The notes beneath the pieces are model-generated. The model was not told the origin of the DNA, searched no databases, and worked only from the letters and a program-made list of their open reading frames with translations. Positions 25,192 through 33,983 of a stretch of DNA of 64,000 nt are shown here, one piece after another; position 1 is the first letter of the stretch, and each line of letters begins with the position of its first letter. Location: the NCBI GenBank assembly GCA_019455245.1, contig JACFMR010000018.1, positions 28,445 to 92,444 of the forward strand. Reading direction: 5' to 3'. Both the position numbers and the translations under genes were made by a program. The DNA comes from Opitutaceae bacterium (GTDB lineage Bacteria > Verrucomicrobiota > Verrucomicrobiia > Opitutales > Opitutaceae).

Positions 25192-27402
25192 TCAGGTTGT
25201 CGGGCCGGCGGCCACGTGGTGAATCAGCCCGGCGTGGCGGGGCAGCATGACGGCGGTGTCGAAGTGCGATGTCACCCGCTTTCTGGCCCGCTGCGCCCGT
25301 GTCCGGTCACCGCGACGATGGGCGGCGAGCGCGGCGCCCATGGCCTCGGCGAGAGCCGCGGCATTGTCGGGCGGAACCAGCCAAGCCTCTTTCTCGCCCA
25401 GCATTTCGGGAATGCCGTTGACGTTGGTCGTGACGATGCTGCGGGCGAACACCGCGGCTTCGAGCACGACGCGGGGGAAGACTTCCTCCAGGCTCGCACA
25501 CACAAAAATGTCGGTGGCGAAAAAATAACGATAGGGATCGGAGGCTTGGGGAATGATGCGGATGTCGGCACCCTTGAGTTCGGCGATCGTGTGGCGCACG
25601 ATGTCGGCATAGGGATCGGGGCCGGATTTGGCGCCGACCAGCAGGAAGATCAGAGGGACATCCGCCGGTGCCTCGCGTAGCAGGGTGCGAATCGCCTCGA
25701 CGTAAAGGTGCACGCCTTTGCGGGCGAGCAGGGAGCCAATGTGCGCGAAGACCACGCTGTTGGCCGGCAAGTTCAGCTCGGCACGAATCGTGCCGCGGTC
25801 GTGATTGGTTTGATAGGCATCGATCCGGGCCACATCGACCCAGCCGGGCAGGGCGCTGAAATGTCGGCGTGTGTCGAGGTAGGCATGCGCCCTCCGGCCA
25901 TCGTTGGCGGGAAAGACCACGCGATCGGCCTCTGCGATGGCCTTCTCGACCCGGCATACGGCCTTCGTGGTGAAATCCAGCGCGAAGAAGCGTCGTGCGC
26001 CGGCACTTTCGTGGAGATAATAAACGCTGCGCTTGCCCAGTTGGAGGGCGAGCAGGACCGCCCAAAAGGACAGGAGCGTGTTTGCGACGATCAGGTCGGC
26101 CTCGCGCCAGACCACATCACGGCCGAGTTCGTGCAAGGCGGCGTCGAATGCGCCGTCGTCATCACAGTGCAGCGGCACAGCAGGAGTCGCGACGGTCACC
26201 GGAATGCCGGCGGCCTCGTATCGCGCCCGCAGCGGGCCATCCGCGGCGGCAACCACCTGGATCGTGCAATTGCGCTGGGCGGCAAGATGGAGCGCAAACT
26301 CGAGCAGAAACAACGGGGCGCCTTCGAAATTCAGGTTGTGCGTGACAAGCGTCAGGCGCAGCGGCCGTTTCGATTCGGTCGCCGTTGGATCCGGGGGCGG
26401 TGTCGGCAATCGCCGGGCGGGCACACCTGCCCGATAGGCTTGCCACGCATTGCGCAGAAACTCATGCCACGCGCGATCGCGCCACGACCGGCGCCAAATG
26501 GCGCGGTTGAGCACATTTGCCGCCTGCAAGAACCGAACCCTGGAGAGTGGTGGCAGGTCGGTGCCGGCTCCGCTCACCAGCACGGGGTGGATGCGCTTGA
26601 GAAACACGAGCGTGGTCTGACCGTCGGTGGTCTCGGCAAAGATGCGCAACGAAAGCGGACGTGGCACAGCGCCGGGCAGACGCAGATAGCCCGCGAAGCG
26701 GGACTGTGCGGCATCCACATAGTCGGCAAACATCTGACCAGCATCCGGCCGGTCGAGGCCGTGGAGCAGCGGCAAGGGGCGGGCCGAGTCGAGCAAGGCA
26801 ATGAGACGCGTGATGCGCTGGCTGCGGTGCGCGACCCAACCGGTGATCAGCACATGGTCGTAATGTACGGCCACGCGGGTCTCCAGTTGTTCGAGGGCGC
26901 CCTTGAACGGCTCGCTCGGCATGATGTCGATGAATTCCGCGCGGCGGGCGAGGAGCAGTTCGTCGGCGAGAGCCGACCAGGGCAAATGCGGGCGCACATG
27001 CCTGGCTCGCAGCAGGTCGAGCAACAGATCAGTGTCCGGATCGTGCGATGACGACTCCGGGGGGGCGACTGAGGTCCGGGGCGGTGAGGTGAGGGTTTGT
27101 TGAAAAATTTCTGTCCAACGGCCGTACTGGTCGCAGAGCTCAATCCGCAAGTCGCGGGCGCCGGCCACGGGATGAAGATAGAAAGAAAAACCGGGTCCGG
27201 GGGCTCCCGGCGGGCTTTCCCGGTCCGGCCGTGGCAGTCCGCAAAGGCCGAGGAACACCCGGTCGCCAACCCGCGCACGGATGTCCCATGGCACCAATCC
27301 GGCAGGGGATGAAACCCAGCCTGCCACCCAATACGGCTCCGCCGGGCACACCCAGTCCCGGGGGTGGATTTCAACGGCGGCCTGCCAGTCGGGCGGGTTC
27401 AT
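25192..27402 (-). CDS. GT4 glycosyltransferase with two N-terminal GW modules
   Basis: 736 residues from ATG 27402, 14 bp downstream of the preceding stop; a longer frame begins with a TTG at 27429 but overlaps the upstream gene. GW module 1 has 'VAGWVSSPAGLVPWDIRARV' and 'CGLPRPDRES'; module 2 has 'PFKGALEQL' and 'ITGWVAHRSQRITRLIA'. The GT4 domain from about 345 starts at 'LVTHNLNFEGAPLFLLEF'. Its binding motif is the variant 'GSLLARKGVH' near 555 where the paralogues have '(E/D)RKGQH', and the acidic site is 'LEEVFPRVVLEAA' near 635. It may use a different donor from its neighbours. Confidence 0.87.
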   Translation of the reverse strand: MNPPDWQAAVEIHPRDWVCPAEPYWVAGWVSSPAGLVPWDIRARVGDRVFLGLCGLPRPDRESPPGAPGPGFSFYLHPVAGARDLRIELCDQYGRWTEIFQQTLTSPPRTSVAPPESSSHDPDTDLLLDLLRARHVRPHLPWSALADELLLARRAEFIDIMPSEPFKGALEQLETRVAVHYDHVLITGWVAHRSQRITRLIALLDSARPLPLLHGLDRPDAGQMFADYVDAAQSRFAGYLRLPGAVPRPLSLRIFAETTDGQTTLVFLKRIHPVLVSGAGTDLPPLSRVRFLQAANVLNRAIWRRSWRDRAWHEFLRNAWQAYRAGVPARRLPTPPPDPTATESKRPLRLTLVTHNLNFEGAPLFLLEFALHLAAQRNCTIQVVAAADGPLRARYEAAGIPVTVATPAVPLHCDDDGAFDAALHELGRDVVWREADLIVANTLLSFWAVLLALQLGKRSVYYLHESAGARRFFALDFTTKAVCRVEKAIAEADRVVFPANDGRRAHAYLDTRRHFSALPGWVDVARIDAYQTNHDRGTIRAELNLPANSVVFAHIGSLLARKGVHLYVEAIRTLLREAPADVPLIFLLVGAKSGPDPYADIVRHTIAELKGADIRIIPQASDPYRYFFATDIFVCASLEEVFPRVVLEAAVFARSIVTTNVNGIPEMLGEKEAWLVPPDNAAALAEAMGAALAAHRRGDRTRAQRARKRVTSHFDTAVMLPRHAGLIHHVAAGPTT

Positions 27403-27416
27403 GGTGGCGCTCAGAT

Positions 27417-30400
27417 TCAGCCCAACCAAGCTTCGCGGATCATCTGCAAATGCCGCGGCAATACCCGGGCGTGATGGTAATGCCGCGCGGCGCGCGCCCG
27501 GGCCATGGACAGCATCTTGGTGTTGCCGGTGATGTGATCGGTGAGCGCGTGTTTCAGGGCGGCGGCCAGTTTGTGGTGGTCGCCCGCACCCACGAGGTAG
27601 GCCTCGTCGGTATTGGTCAGCATTTCGGCGATGCCGTTGACGTCGGTGCTGACGATGCGATTGCCGAAGACCATCGCCTCCAGCAGCACCCGTGGGAATG
27701 ATTCCTCGAAGCTCGTGCAGACCAGCAGGTCCGAGAGGCGGTAGAAATCATAGATGTCGGGGGTCTCGTCGAAGATCACAAAGTCGCCGAGGTTCAGCAG
27801 TTGGATGTCTTCGCGCAGTGTCTCCATGTAGAGACCTTCGCGGGCGCCAACCATGATCCATTGGATTTTTTTGCCCGGGAAAAGGGCGGGCAGCTCCTTG
27901 GCGAGCCGGTCGATCGCCCGGATGTAGATGTGCTGGCCCTTGCGCTCGCACGCGGAGCCGATGTTGGCGACAATGACGGCGTCGGGATCGAGACCGTGTT
28001 TGCGGCGCAGAGCGGCGCGATCATGGGCGGCGGCAAAGGCATCGATGCGTTCAAAATCCACCCAGCTGGGCAGCCGGCGAAAATTGTCGTTGAGGTTGTG
28101 CTCCTCGTGGATTTCGCGCGTGGAGTCCGCGGTGAAAACCACGCGGGTGGCCAGTTGCAGGGCTTCCTCGGCGACCGGCAGCAGGGGGGCGGGCAGGGTT
28201 GGCTCGAAAAATTTTCGGACCGGACGGCTTTCGTGCAGGTAGAAAGCCGAGGTTTTGCCGAGCCGATGGGCGAGATGCACGGCCCAGTAAGTCGGCAGGG
28301 TGTTGCAGAGGAACACCTCGGCATCGTCCCAGCGGCGGGTTTTGGCGAACGAGTCCAGCGCGGCATGGAAGGCCTCGGGGGTCGTGGCGCGCGCAATGGC
28401 CGCGGTGTCCCAGATTTCAACCTTGAGCCCGTGCTGTTCAAAACGGGCGCGCAGCGGGCCGTCCTCGGTGGAGACCACGGTGAGTTGCACGCCGGGTTGG
28501 GCGGCGAGGTATCTCGCCAGTTCAAACACGAAGATGGGGGCGCCTTCGAACTTGAGGTTCTGGGTGACCACGATGGCGCGGAAAGGGCGCGGACGCTCCG
28601 CGTGGCGCCGGTGATACGGGTTGAGCGGCAGGTTGCGGGGCGGGAAGTGCAGGGACTCGCTGTGGTATGGATCCTGGAAGCCGCCATGGCGGGCGATGTA
28701 TTCGAGATGCTCGCGTTCCGCGTAACCCGTGCCGCGGGTGGCGGAACCGACATGTTGGAGGACGGCCTGCGGAGTGTAAACGCAGCGCCGTCCGGCGGTC
28801 GCAACGCGAAGGCAATAGTCCACGTCGTTGTAGGCGACCTGGAGCTTGGATTCATCGAAACCGCCCAGTTCGCGATAAAGCGCGGTGCGCGTGAGCAGGC
28901 AGGCGCCGGTGACGGCGACAACGTTGCGCGCGGCATGCGGGAGAAAGAGGTGACCGAAATCATCCTGCGGCTCCTTTTCGAACAGTACATGCGGGAGACC
29001 GTCCTCGTGGCTCACGGAGATGCCCGCGTGATTGAGCGTGCCGTCGGGGTAGAGCAGCTTGGCGCCCACCACGCCCACCTCCGGCAGACTGAGCCAGCCG
29101 GCCATGTCCTCCAGCCAACCCGGGTTGAGCGCGGTGACGTCGTTGTTGAGGTGGAGCACCAAAGGCGTGTCGGCCCGGGCGGTGCCCAGGTTGACGAGGC
29201 GCGAATAATTGAAGCCGTCGGCGGTGGGCGGCGCGGTGATGACCTCGACCCGCAGATCGGTGCGGGCCGGCTGGGCGGCCAGAAAATCAAGGGCCGCGGG
29301 ATCGTCGGAGCTGTCGTCGACCAGCACGATCTTGACGAATTCGCGCGGGGTGGTGCGCGCGAGCGAATCAAGACAGGGCGCCAACAAGTCCGCCCGGTTC
29401 TTGGTCGGGATGACAATGGTGACCGGGTTTTCGCGCAGGATGGCCGGATCCCACTTCAGCTGGTGGAGGCAAAGGGCGTTGTGCTTTGCGATGTCGGGCA
29501 GAAAGGGCGCGGCGCGCAAACCGCGCCGCACCGTGGCCTCGACAATGCCGCGCCGGGCGGCCTCGAACAGATAACCCTTTTGGTCGCCGCGCGTGGCCGT
29601 GCTTTCGGCATGCGCCCGCCAATGATAGCCGATGAAGGGCACGTGGATGACATCGCGGTTGTCGATGCGTTCGAAGCAGCGCAGAAAGAGATCGAGGTCC
29701 TGCGCCCCGTTGAACTCCGGGCGCAACCGGCCGGCTTGCTCCACGATGTCGCGCCGGATGACAGTGAGGTGGTGGGTGTAATTGTGGGTGATCGCCATCT
29801 CCGGACTCCAGTCACCCTTGAACTGCGGATCGAAATGTCGGCCGGCGTCGTCGATTTTGTCCTCGTCGGTGTAAAGATAGCCGGCGGTCGGGTGACGCAG
29901 GATGGCCTCAGCGACATGCAGCAACGCGTCGTGTGGGAGCAGGTCGTCGTGATCGAGCAGCGCGACAAAGTCGCCGGTGGCCACTTCCAGCGCGGAGTTG
30001 GTGGCGCGGGAAATGTGGCCGTTCTCCGTACGGAAAACGGGCTTGATGCGGGCATCGCCGCGGGCGGCGTCCTCGAGGATGCGGCGCACATGGGGCTGGG
30101 GCGAGTTGTCGTCGGCGATGCAAAGCTCCCAGCGTGGGTAAATCTGCTGCTGCAGGCAGTCGAGCAGCTCACGCAGGTATTTCTCGGGCGTGTTGTAGGC
30201 CGGCACCACGACACTGATCAGCGGACCGCCGGCCTTGATGGCGGCGGTGGCATCCCGGGCAAGTACTTCACGCAGCCGCGGAGTGAGGCGGTTGTGCCAG
30301 CACCAGCGGGTGTAGGGGTCCTGATCGCGCCGCCGCACGATGACCTGGGGGATGACTTTCTCTTCGCCATGGCTGAGGCTGGCTGAGAGGTGGTCGCGCA

Positions 30401-31376
30401 GCCGGCGGATCTCGCCGCGGGCGGCGGCGGGATTTTCCAGCGACCAGAGACCGAACCAGGTGCCGAGGCGGATCACGTTCACCAGGCGACGAAACAGCCG
30501 GGGGTTGTAAACGGGTACCGGACCGGAGTGCTCATCGCGCCGGTCCAGGTAGAGCCGACGGGCGAAAGCGAGCGTGCGGCGACCGTCGGATTGCGTGGCA
30601 TAAACCAGCAGGTTGGCCGGACTGGGCGAGTCCTTGCGAATGTCCACCAAGCCATAGAAGCCGGATTTGAGCGCGTTGGCGTGATCGGGCCGGTGCGCGG
30701 CGACATCGGGCCGATCCTTGGGGTAGACGAGACGGTTTTCGACCAGCCCGTTGGTGGTGGCGGCGAGCCGGGTGATCTGATGGCCGATGCCGAACAGCCA
30801 GCCGGTGATGCGAAATTTCTCGTAGTTGACGTTCACCCACCGGCCGGGGTTTTCGATCTGCCCCAACAGGTTGTCACCCGTGGGCACATCGCTGACCGGC
30901 GTGACGACTTCACGTAGCACCGCGCGGGTTTCGCGCCAAAGGGTCAGCCACGAGGCCCGGTGGAAGTGGCGGTAAAGGTGCTGCAGGGTTTCGAAGACCA
31001 ACTCGGTGCGCAGAACGCGGGCAGGTTTGCGGGCTTCGACCGGCAAGGCCGAGGTGTAGAGCGGGGTGCGGAAAAACTGCCGCCAGCCGCTGCCGTCGTG
31101 ATACTCCAGCGTCAGCGTCCGTGCTCCCCGCCAGACCTGCACCTGCACGCAAAATCCGGTGCACAACGCCTCGTCCAAGCCGAAGTGTCCGCGGATGTCC
31201 GGCCGCTCCAAGCCGTGGATGCCGAGATGCGGCCGGCCGTCGACGCAGGCGCGCAGATCGAGACACCGACCCGTCGTGCCCGGGAAAAACCAGCCGCGGA
31301 TCTCGAATCGGGCCGCAGCCGGCCGCCATGTGGCGGGATGGTCGATATGAAAGTGAAAAGGAGCCGGGTCGGACAT
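27417..31376 (-). CDS. Three-domain glycosyltransferase: GT2 - GT2 - GT4, with two N-terminal GW modules
   Basis: 1,319 residues from ATG 31376. Two GW modules ('IRGWFFPGTTGRCLDLRACV ... HGLERPDIRGHF' and 'ITGWLFGIGHQITRLAA') cover about 1-290. The first GT2 domain has 'ISVVVPAYNT' near 385, 'IADDN' near 417, 'LDHDDLLPHDAL' near 470 and 'YTDEDKIDD'. The second has 'VTIVIPTKNR' near 649 and 'LNNDVTALNPGW' near 740. The GT4 domain has 'VTQNLKFEGAP' near 931, 'GSACERKGQH' near 1138 and 'FEESFPRVLLEAM' near 1221. All three active sites look intact, unlike the paralogue at 8232. It probably assembles up to three linkages on a cytoplasmic lipid-linked glycan and heads the operon 31376-22942. Confidence 0.9.
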   Translation of the reverse strand: MSDPAPFHFHIDHPATWRPAAARFEIRGWFFPGTTGRCLDLRACVDGRPHLGIHGLERPDIRGHFGLDEALCTGFCVQVQVWRGARTLTLEYHDGSGWRQFFRTPLYTSALPVEARKPARVLRTELVFETLQHLYRHFHRASWLTLWRETRAVLREVVTPVSDVPTGDNLLGQIENPGRWVNVNYEKFRITGWLFGIGHQITRLAATTNGLVENRLVYPKDRPDVAAHRPDHANALKSGFYGLVDIRKDSPSPANLLVYATQSDGRRTLAFARRLYLDRRDEHSGPVPVYNPRLFRRLVNVIRLGTWFGLWSLENPAAARGEIRRLRDHLSASLSHGEEKVIPQVIVRRRDQDPYTRWCWHNRLTPRLREVLARDATAAIKAGGPLISVVVPAYNTPEKYLRELLDCLQQQIYPRWELCIADDNSPQPHVRRILEDAARGDARIKPVFRTENGHISRATNSALEVATGDFVALLDHDDLLPHDALLHVAEAILRHPTAGYLYTDEDKIDDAGRHFDPQFKGDWSPEMAITHNYTHHLTVIRRDIVEQAGRLRPEFNGAQDLDLFLRCFERIDNRDVIHVPFIGYHWRAHAESTATRGDQKGYLFEAARRGIVEATVRRGLRAAPFLPDIAKHNALCLHQLKWDPAILRENPVTIVIPTKNRADLLAPCLDSLARTTPREFVKIVLVDDSSDDPAALDFLAAQPARTDLRVEVITAPPTADGFNYSRLVNLGTARADTPLVLHLNNDVTALNPGWLEDMAGWLSLPEVGVVGAKLLYPDGTLNHAGISVSHEDGLPHVLFEKEPQDDFGHLFLPHAARNVVAVTGACLLTRTALYRELGGFDESKLQVAYNDVDYCLRVATAGRRCVYTPQAVLQHVGSATRGTGYAEREHLEYIARHGGFQDPYHSESLHFPPRNLPLNPYHRRHAERPRPFRAIVVTQNLKFEGAPIFVFELARYLAAQPGVQLTVVSTEDGPLRARFEQHGLKVEIWDTAAIARATTPEAFHAALDSFAKTRRWDDAEVFLCNTLPTYWAVHLAHRLGKTSAFYLHESRPVRKFFEPTLPAPLLPVAEEALQLATRVVFTADSTREIHEEHNLNDNFRRLPSWVDFERIDAFAAAHDRAALRRKHGLDPDAVIVANIGSACERKGQHIYIRAIDRLAKELPALFPGKKIQWIMVGAREGLYMETLREDIQLLNLGDFVIFDETPDIYDFYRLSDLLVCTSFEESFPRVLLEAMVFGNRIVSTDVNGIAEMLTNTDEAYLVGAGDHHKLAAALKHALTDHITGNTKMLSMARARAARHYHHARVLPRHLQMIREAWLG

Positions 31377-31396
31377 GAGACAGGAAAAGATTTAGC

Positions 31397-33961
31397 GTGG
31401 CAGCAGCCACCGGAGTAAAGCCTGATTGCGGATGCACCGGGGGCCGGAGATCGACCATTGCCAGCACGGCGGCGCAGGCTCAACGATGCGGCCGCTTGAA
31501 GCCCCGACTCTCATCCAATCATCGCAGGTTGATTTTTTGCAGCCTGCTTGTGCTGATCATCGTGTCAGTGGTTTGGTGGCGCAACCGCGACATCCTGCGG
31601 GATATTTTTGATTACTCCATCGTGGCGGCGGCTGCCGGCAAGGTGGAGGCGGGTTACAAGCCCTTCACGGACATCCGCTCGCCGATGCAATCGTCCGTTT
31701 ACCTGCTCAACGCCGCGACGGAAGCGGTCTTTGGCCGGACTTATCTCGGCCTGACCTGGGGCGGTTGGGTTCAGGCGCTGGGCAGCGGTTGGCTGTTGTT
31801 GTGGCTGCTCTGGCGACGCGTCGAATTTTGTCTGACCATGGCAGTGGTGCTGGCGGTGACCCTGGCCGGGGCATTGCAGCACATGGTGTTTTTCTACAAC
31901 CCGATCGGCATTGTTTGCCTGAGCCTGGTGGTGCTCGGGCTGGCCATCGGGCCGGAGCTCAGACCGAGGAGTTCAAGCCATGCCTGGTTGATCTTGTTGG
32001 CGTGCTTCCTCGGCGGGATCAACAAGCTGAACTTCCACGGCGTGACGCTGGCTTTGGCGGGTCTGATCACCGTGGCGGCCTGGCTGCAACACCGCATCCG
32101 ATTTGCCGGGGTCGTGCGGAATGCGGTTTGGCTGGCCATGTTTGGCCTGGTTTTGCCGCTCGGGTTTGAACTGGCATGGACCGGGGCCGATCTGCGGACG
32201 TGGCTGGATCAAGTCGTTTTTGGGCCGACCGCCCGTCTGGACTACCTGACCCAGGTGCTGGGGCTCGGCATGTACTGGCGTCCGGTCCATGATTTTCATG
32301 CGCATGTGTTGGTGCCGGGCATCGCCGGTGTGGGTCTCGTGCTGGTGCTGGTCACCGGTGGATGGATGCAGACGGCGGCAAAACCCACCACCTGGCAACC
32401 GGCCGGCCGGGCCATCCGCATCGCATTGACCGCGGCAACATGGCTGGGTGGGGCGGCGATCATGATTTCCAACCACGAGATCGTGGTGTTGACCGGTCTG
32501 GTGTTCCCCGTGATGGCGGTGGCGGTTTATCTGCTTTACCGCGATCCCGCGCACCATTCGGACCGGCTGATCTGGGGCATGCTGATTGCGGGTCTGGCGT
32601 GCTGGGTGGTGACCGGCGGTTACACCGCGTGGCAGGGAGCACGGGTGCTTTACGGACAAAATCCGCCGCCGCGTGACCGCTACGTGAGGTTCGAGCCGAA
32701 CCTGCCCGCGCTGGACTATTTCGCCGGCGTCAGGATGTTGCCGGAGCAGATTGAGGCCATGGAGGCCGCGGGCCGGCGATTGCAGTCGATGGAGGATCCG
32801 AACGGCCGCCTGCCGCCGATGCTCTTCGGGCAAGGGCAGGAGTGGTTTGAGCGGGCCTACCCGCACAGCATTGTTCCGGGTGCGCCGGTCTGGTTGCATG
32901 ATGGCACCACGTTGCATGCCGCCGACCTGGACTATTTCCGCAGCATCACGGACGGTGGCCAGCGGAGGATTCTGGTGCAGCGCGACTGGCAATCATGGCC
33001 TCCGGGCATCCAGGCGATGCTGGAGCGGGAGTATTTGCCGGAGATCCTGAGCGGTCGGGATGTGATGTATCACCCCCGGGGAATTGTGCCAACACCGGTG
33101 TCATCCGAGGTGCCGTCGGCCCCGCAGCCGATGGACTTTCGCAACGAGACGGCGAGCGCGATTTTTTTGCCGGCCACACTGTGGAGCCCGGAAATGAAGC
33201 TGCTGACAGGTGCAACGGGACCGGTTTTTGGCGCCACGGTATCCACCAATTGGTTTTTGCCGGCGGGAGCAAATGAACTGAGGGGAGTCGCCGAGGTGCG
33301 CGTGCTTGATGATGCGGAGGTTCAAGGCGTGGTGGTACTGCGCATCAGACGTGACGATGGCGTGCATGGTCCTTTGGTGTGGGAAATGCCCGTGGTCGTC
33401 GGCCAGCAGCGGGTCGTGAAACCCCTGCCGTTCACCATCCAGCCCGGAGGCCGGCCGCTGTGGATGCAAACTTTGGTGTCCGAGCAACTGCGCGGCAAGG
33501 TGGTCGCAGGCTGGCGTGAACTGCGCATCACCAACAGCAATGCCGCCGATCTGTCTCCACCTGCACCCTATCAAAGCGGCCTGGCGGGCGAGGTGGCCGC
33601 GATGCCGGCCGATGCGCGCGGGGAATTCTGGTACGAGAAGAACTCCGGTGAGTCACCGCCCTGGCATTCGCTGCCGGCGGAACATTGGCAGCCGGCCCCG
33701 GACATACCACGCACGGTAGCGGTGAGCGTGGAGTTCAAAACGGATGCGCCCGCTGCCGGTGCCAGGGTGAATCTGATTTTGGTTTGGTACCGTGCGGGTC
33801 GTTTTGAATATTTGACGGAGCGGGAGGTGGTGCCCGATGCCTCGCACAGGGAGGTGTTGCAGGGGATGATGCCGGAACCGGGCGGATGGCTGGGCGTGTT
33901 GGCCCGCGGCCACGGGGCCGCGTTGCGGGTGGTGGCGTTCGAAGCTGGCCACGACGGCTGA
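31397..33961 (+). CDS. Polytopic GT-C type glycosyltransferase, paralogue of the 5747 gene
   Basis: Up to 854 residues. The helix-loop start 'LRDIFDYSIVAAAAGKVEAG' with 'YKPFTDIRSPMQSS' matches the gene at 5747, as do 'LGGINKLNFHG' and 'YWRPVHDFH'. About ten to twelve helices are followed by a ~450-residue soluble region with 'AGWRELRI' and a final 'GGWLGVLAR'. The start is uncertain: GTG 31397 leaves only 20 bp to the divergent gene at 31376 and adds a non-membrane leader, while TTG 31496 would begin just before the first helix. The downstream gene begins 22 bp after the stop, so the two probably form an operon. Confidence 0.78.
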   Translation: MAAATGVKPDCGCTGGRRSTIASTAAQAQRCGRLKPRLSSNHRRLIFCSLLVLIIVSVVWWRNRDILRDIFDYSIVAAAAGKVEAGYKPFTDIRSPMQSSVYLLNAATEAVFGRTYLGLTWGGWVQALGSGWLLLWLLWRRVEFCLTMAVVLAVTLAGALQHMVFFYNPIGIVCLSLVVLGLAIGPELRPRSSSHAWLILLACFLGGINKLNFHGVTLALAGLITVAAWLQHRIRFAGVVRNAVWLAMFGLVLPLGFELAWTGADLRTWLDQVVFGPTARLDYLTQVLGLGMYWRPVHDFHAHVLVPGIAGVGLVLVLVTGGWMQTAAKPTTWQPAGRAIRIALTAATWLGGAAIMISNHEIVVLTGLVFPVMAVAVYLLYRDPAHHSDRLIWGMLIAGLACWVVTGGYTAWQGARVLYGQNPPPRDRYVRFEPNLPALDYFAGVRMLPEQIEAMEAAGRRLQSMEDPNGRLPPMLFGQGQEWFERAYPHSIVPGAPVWLHDGTTLHAADLDYFRSITDGGQRRILVQRDWQSWPPGIQAMLEREYLPEILSGRDVMYHPRGIVPTPVSSEVPSAPQPMDFRNETASAIFLPATLWSPEMKLLTGATGPVFGATVSTNWFLPAGANELRGVAEVRVLDDAEVQGVVVLRIRRDDGVHGPLVWEMPVVVGQQRVVKPLPFTIQPGGRPLWMQTLVSEQLRGKVVAGWRELRITNSNAADLSPPAPYQSGLAGEVAAMPADARGEFWYEKNSGESPPWHSLPAEHWQPAPDIPRTVAVSVEFKTDAPAAGARVNLILVWYRAGRFEYLTEREVVPDASHREVLQGMMPEPGGWLGVLARGHGAALRVVAFEAGHDG

Positions 33962-33983
33962 AATAAATCGGGATGGCGTCAGC

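Noticed and set aside
27801..30386. 861-residue open frame on the plus strand, antisense to the triple-domain glycosyltransferase
   Set aside because: The minus-strand frame has clear GT2/GT4 motifs throughout; the antisense product has none and is a by-product of GC-rich codon use.
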